Positions 62,421 to 64,000 of a DNA stretch of 64,000 nucleotides are shown one piece after another; positions within the stretch are counted from its first letter, which is position 1, and each line of letters starts with the position of its first letter. The stretch comes from Clostridia bacterium. GTDB taxonomy: Bacteria > Bacillota > Clostridia > Christensenellales > Aristaeellaceae. The position numbers were made by a program, and so were the translations under genes. The notes beneath the pieces are model-generated. The model searched no databases and was not told the DNA's origin. It worked only from the letters and a program-made list of their open reading frames with translations. The stretch covers positions 1-64,000 of the forward strand of contig JAFUDS010000007.1 in the NCBI GenBank assembly GCA_017464305.1, given 5' to 3'.

Positions 62421-62455
62421 AAAACAAAAAATGACAGCTCGGTGCTGCCATTTTT
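62421..62455 (-). terminator. Terminator of the M24 peptidase gene
   Basis: A stem AAAAATG-CAGC against GCTG-CATTTTT (with one mismatch) is flanked by T runs on either strand. It lies between the peptidase gene and the opp promoter. Confidence 0.7.
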
Positions 62456-62579
62456 GTTCGATGAACAATCAGGAATAAAATGGATTGATCAGATTTTCCG
62501 TTCCCCCGGTTCGCAGGGATCCTTTCACCAGTGTTTGCCGATATATGCAGGAAGGTAAATTTACAGATTCAGTGTCGGT

Positions 62580-63647
62580 TTATCCAATGATCCGCCAGTG
62601 CTTATCCGCCTTGTTCAGCACCTCGCAGCCATCCTCCGTTACCAGCACCAGATCCTCCACCCGGACGCCGTGCTGCCCTGGCAGATAGATGCCCGGCTCG
62701 ATGGAGAAGATCATTCCCGGCTCCGCCACGCGATGGTTGGCGCTGGAAACGTCGCCCTTCTCGTGATCCGTCTGGCCAATGAAATGGCCCAGCCGGTGAT
62801 TGAAGTATTCCCCATAGCCCGCTTCGGTAATCAGATCCCGGGCCACCGCGTCGATGTCGCAGAAGCGCACACCCGGCTTGATGATGCTCTCCGCCCGTTC
62901 ATTGGCCTCCCGCACCAGGTCGTGAATTTTCGTCTGCTCCGGGTCCGCCTTGCGGAAGTAGAAGGTACGGGTCATATCGGAGCAGTACCGCTGATACACG
63001 CAGCCCATGTCGATCAGCACACAATCCCCTTCCTTCACCCGGGTATCATCCGGCTCGTGATGAGGGTCCGCCGCGTTGGCGCCAAAGGACACGATGCTGG
63101 TAAAGCTATTTCCGGAGGCACCGTGCTCCAGGAAGGTCCGGTCAATGAAGGCCGCCACTTCCTTTTCCGTCATGCCCTCCCGCACGTACTCCGACGCCAG
63201 GGTGTTCACGGTATCATTGATTTCGGAGGCCTTTTTCATCAGTGCGATCTCCGCCGCGTCCTTTACCGCCCGGCAATCGTCCACGCAGTCGGAGCCCAGC
63301 ACTGGCCGCATCTCCGGCAAGCGCTCCATCAGGGGGATCAGGAACCCCGCCTTCCATTCCTTGTCGATGCCTACCCGGCCGCCGTTGCCGATCTTCTCCG
63401 CCATCAGGCCGATGTAATCATCCGTGTCACTGAACCAGACCTCCTCCAGGCCGGTGTTGGACACATTGTACAGCTTGTTCAGGAAGAAGGTATGCTTTCC
63501 CTCCGCGCTGACCCGCAGGGCGAACAGCCGCTCAAAGGGCTCCACATCCACCCCCGTCAGATACCAGATGCTCTTGGGGTCGGACACCACCAGCTGCTCC
63601 AGCCCCGCCGCCTTCATTTTCTCGATGACCCGATCAATCCGATTCAT
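62580..63647 (-). CDS. M24 family aminopeptidase (Xaa-Pro aminopeptidase-like)
   Basis: The 355-residue enzyme belongs to peptidase family M24 (creatinase/pita-bread fold). It has a short N-terminal creatinase domain (1-125) and a catalytic domain. Five metal ligands are in the right order: D213 (VLIDMG), D224 (CSDMTRTF), H288 (GHFIG), E317 (FSIEPGI) and E331 (VRVEDLV). The usual GHGIG loop reads GHFIG. It would trim N-terminal residues next to proline from imported peptides, which fits its place beside the opp array. The start at 63647 is chosen for GGAAAGGAAC upstream. A GTG at 63722 lies too close to the promoter to be used easily. Confidence 0.9.
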   Translation of the reverse strand: MNRIDRVIEKMKAAGLEQLVVSDPKSIWYLTGVDVEPFERLFALRVSAEGKHTFFLNKLYNVSNTGLEEVWFSDTDDYIGLMAEKIGNGGRVGIDKEWKAGFLIPLMERLPEMRPVLGSDCVDDCRAVKDAAEIALMKKASEINDTVNTLASEYVREGMTEKEVAAFIDRTFLEHGASGNSFTSIVSFGANAADPHHEPDDTRVKEGDCVLIDMGCVYQRYCSDMTRTFYFRKADPEQTKIHDLVREANERAESIIKPGVRFCDIDAVARDLITEAGYGEYFNHRLGHFIGQTDHEKGDVSSANHRVAEPGMIFSIEPGIYLPGQHGVRVEDLVLVTEDGCEVLNKADKHWRIIG

Positions 63648-63733
63648 TTTTCTGTTCCTTTCCTTCCATTTTCGATCTCTGGAGCGCCCCGGGTAGGCGA
63701 AATTGCTCCCCAGCACGATCACAAATCCTCCGA

Positions 63734-63762
63734 ATTATATCTCATCCTGCCCTCTCTCGCAA
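63734..63762 (-). promoter_or_regulatory. Promoter of the M24 peptidase gene
   Basis: On the minus strand TTGCGA (63757-63762), 17 bases, TATAAT (63734-63739). The distance to the ATG at 63647 leaves a leader of about 80 bases. Confidence 0.7.
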
Positions 63763-63815
63763 ATATGCGATGAAAAAAGCCATCAAAAAAACGGGAGAGT
63801 CCCCTCCCCCGCTTC

Positions 63816-63843
63816 AAAAACCCCGCCGCTTTCGCGGCGGGGG
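63816..63843 (-). terminator. Terminator of the hydrogenase gene
   Basis: On the minus strand CCCCGCCGC-GAAA-GCGGCGGGG is followed by TTTTTG. It lies 14 bases after the hydrogenase stop codon. Confidence 0.88.
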
Positions 63844-63856
63844 AAAAGTTATATTT

Positions 63857-64000
63857 TTACTTGGAATACTTGGCCCGGGCCACATAGGTGGTATGCAGCA
63901 GCTCATGGGCCTTATGGCCGTTGGGCTCGCCCAGATAGTCACGATAGGCCGCCTGGATAGAGGGATTCTCGTGGCTCTTCCGGATGGGCTTGCCAGCATC
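63857..64000 (-). CDS. [FeFe]-hydrogenase, C-terminal end (runs off the window)
   Basis: The last 47 codons on the minus strand read DAGKPIRKSHENPSIQAAYRDYLGEPNGHKAHELLHTTYVARAKYSK, then TAA at 63857-63859. This matches the small-subunit-like C-terminal domain of clostridial [FeFe]-hydrogenases (RKSHENP-x(5)-Y, then H-x-LLHTTY). The catalytic H-cluster domain lies beyond the window, so the subgroup (monomeric ferredoxin or NADH-bifurcating type) cannot be told. It implies fermentative, anaerobic metabolism. Confidence 0.85.
   Translation of the reverse strand, partial: DAGKPIRKSHENPSIQAAYRDYLGEPNGHKAHELLHTTYVARAKYSK

Noticed and set aside
63648-63722. An earlier GTG start for the M24 peptidase at 63722
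   Set aside because: GGAGG precedes this GTG, but it would lie almost at the transcription start of the TTGCGA-17-TATAAT promoter. The added residues do not resemble M24 proteins. The ATG at 63647 fits.

Overview
The window looks like chromosomal DNA of a GC-rich anaerobic Clostridia-type Firmicute, probably gut-associated. The evidence is a ctsR-clpC operon with a near-perfect CtsR box, Firmicute promoters (TTGACA-17-TATAAT type), AAGGAGG ribosome binding sites, an [FeFe]-hydrogenase end, NADP-type glutamate dehydrogenase, large oligopeptide and CUT1 sugar transport operons, and prophage tail relics. No composition statistics or database searches were run. Function calls come from reading motifs and gene order.

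Layout. 1-3.9 kb: start of tuf behind a tRNA-Gly, then ctsR and a clpC whose reading frame begins with an McsA-like zinc finger. 3.9-13.9 kb: a fused MacB-like ABC transporter, a small secreted protein, a SUV3-like RNA helicase with two related palindromic repeats, and a GntR/ABC-ATPase/permease/lone winged-helix operon. 14.2-16.3 kb: a decayed prophage island (tape-measure and tail-chaperone relics, a P-loop kinase, a small HTH gene) with lower-GC sequence and one antisense secreted gene. 16.6-46.1 kb: a large carbohydrate locus with a DUF4143 ATPase plus GH95, a domain-inverted GH3, a LacI regulator, a GH106-like enzyme, a DUF1593 protein, a second GH3, GH78, an esterase, GH39, a CUT1 transporter without its ATPase, and an operon of FucI-like isomerase, split transketolase and FGGY kinase. 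46.2-50.5 kb: radA, gdhA, a YfcE-like phosphoesterase and a cyclophilin. 50.6-62.4 kb: two complete oligopeptide ABC transporters end to end on one strand. 62.6-64 kb: an M24 peptidase and the C-terminus of an [FeFe]-hydrogenase.

How it may work together. The CAZymes lack signal peptides, so oligosaccharides are probably imported by the CUT1 transporter (or another one) and cut inside the cell to release rhamnose, fucose, glucose/xylose-type and other sugars. The terminal operon encodes aldose-to-ketose isomerisation, ketose phosphorylation and two-subunit transketolase chemistry. This logic matches pentose or branched-pentose (apiose-like) catabolism. An ACTAAAT/ATTTAGT palindrome family lies upstream of lacI/GH3, of GH78 and of the isomerase operon. 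It suggests that the LacI protein coordinates at least part of the locus. The two opp systems, the cyclophilin and the M24 peptidase suggest a parallel peptide diet feeding gdhA.

Relics of duplicated or lost genes (HTH, GH95, AraC, phage tail) mark the carbohydrate region as a zone of active rearrangement.
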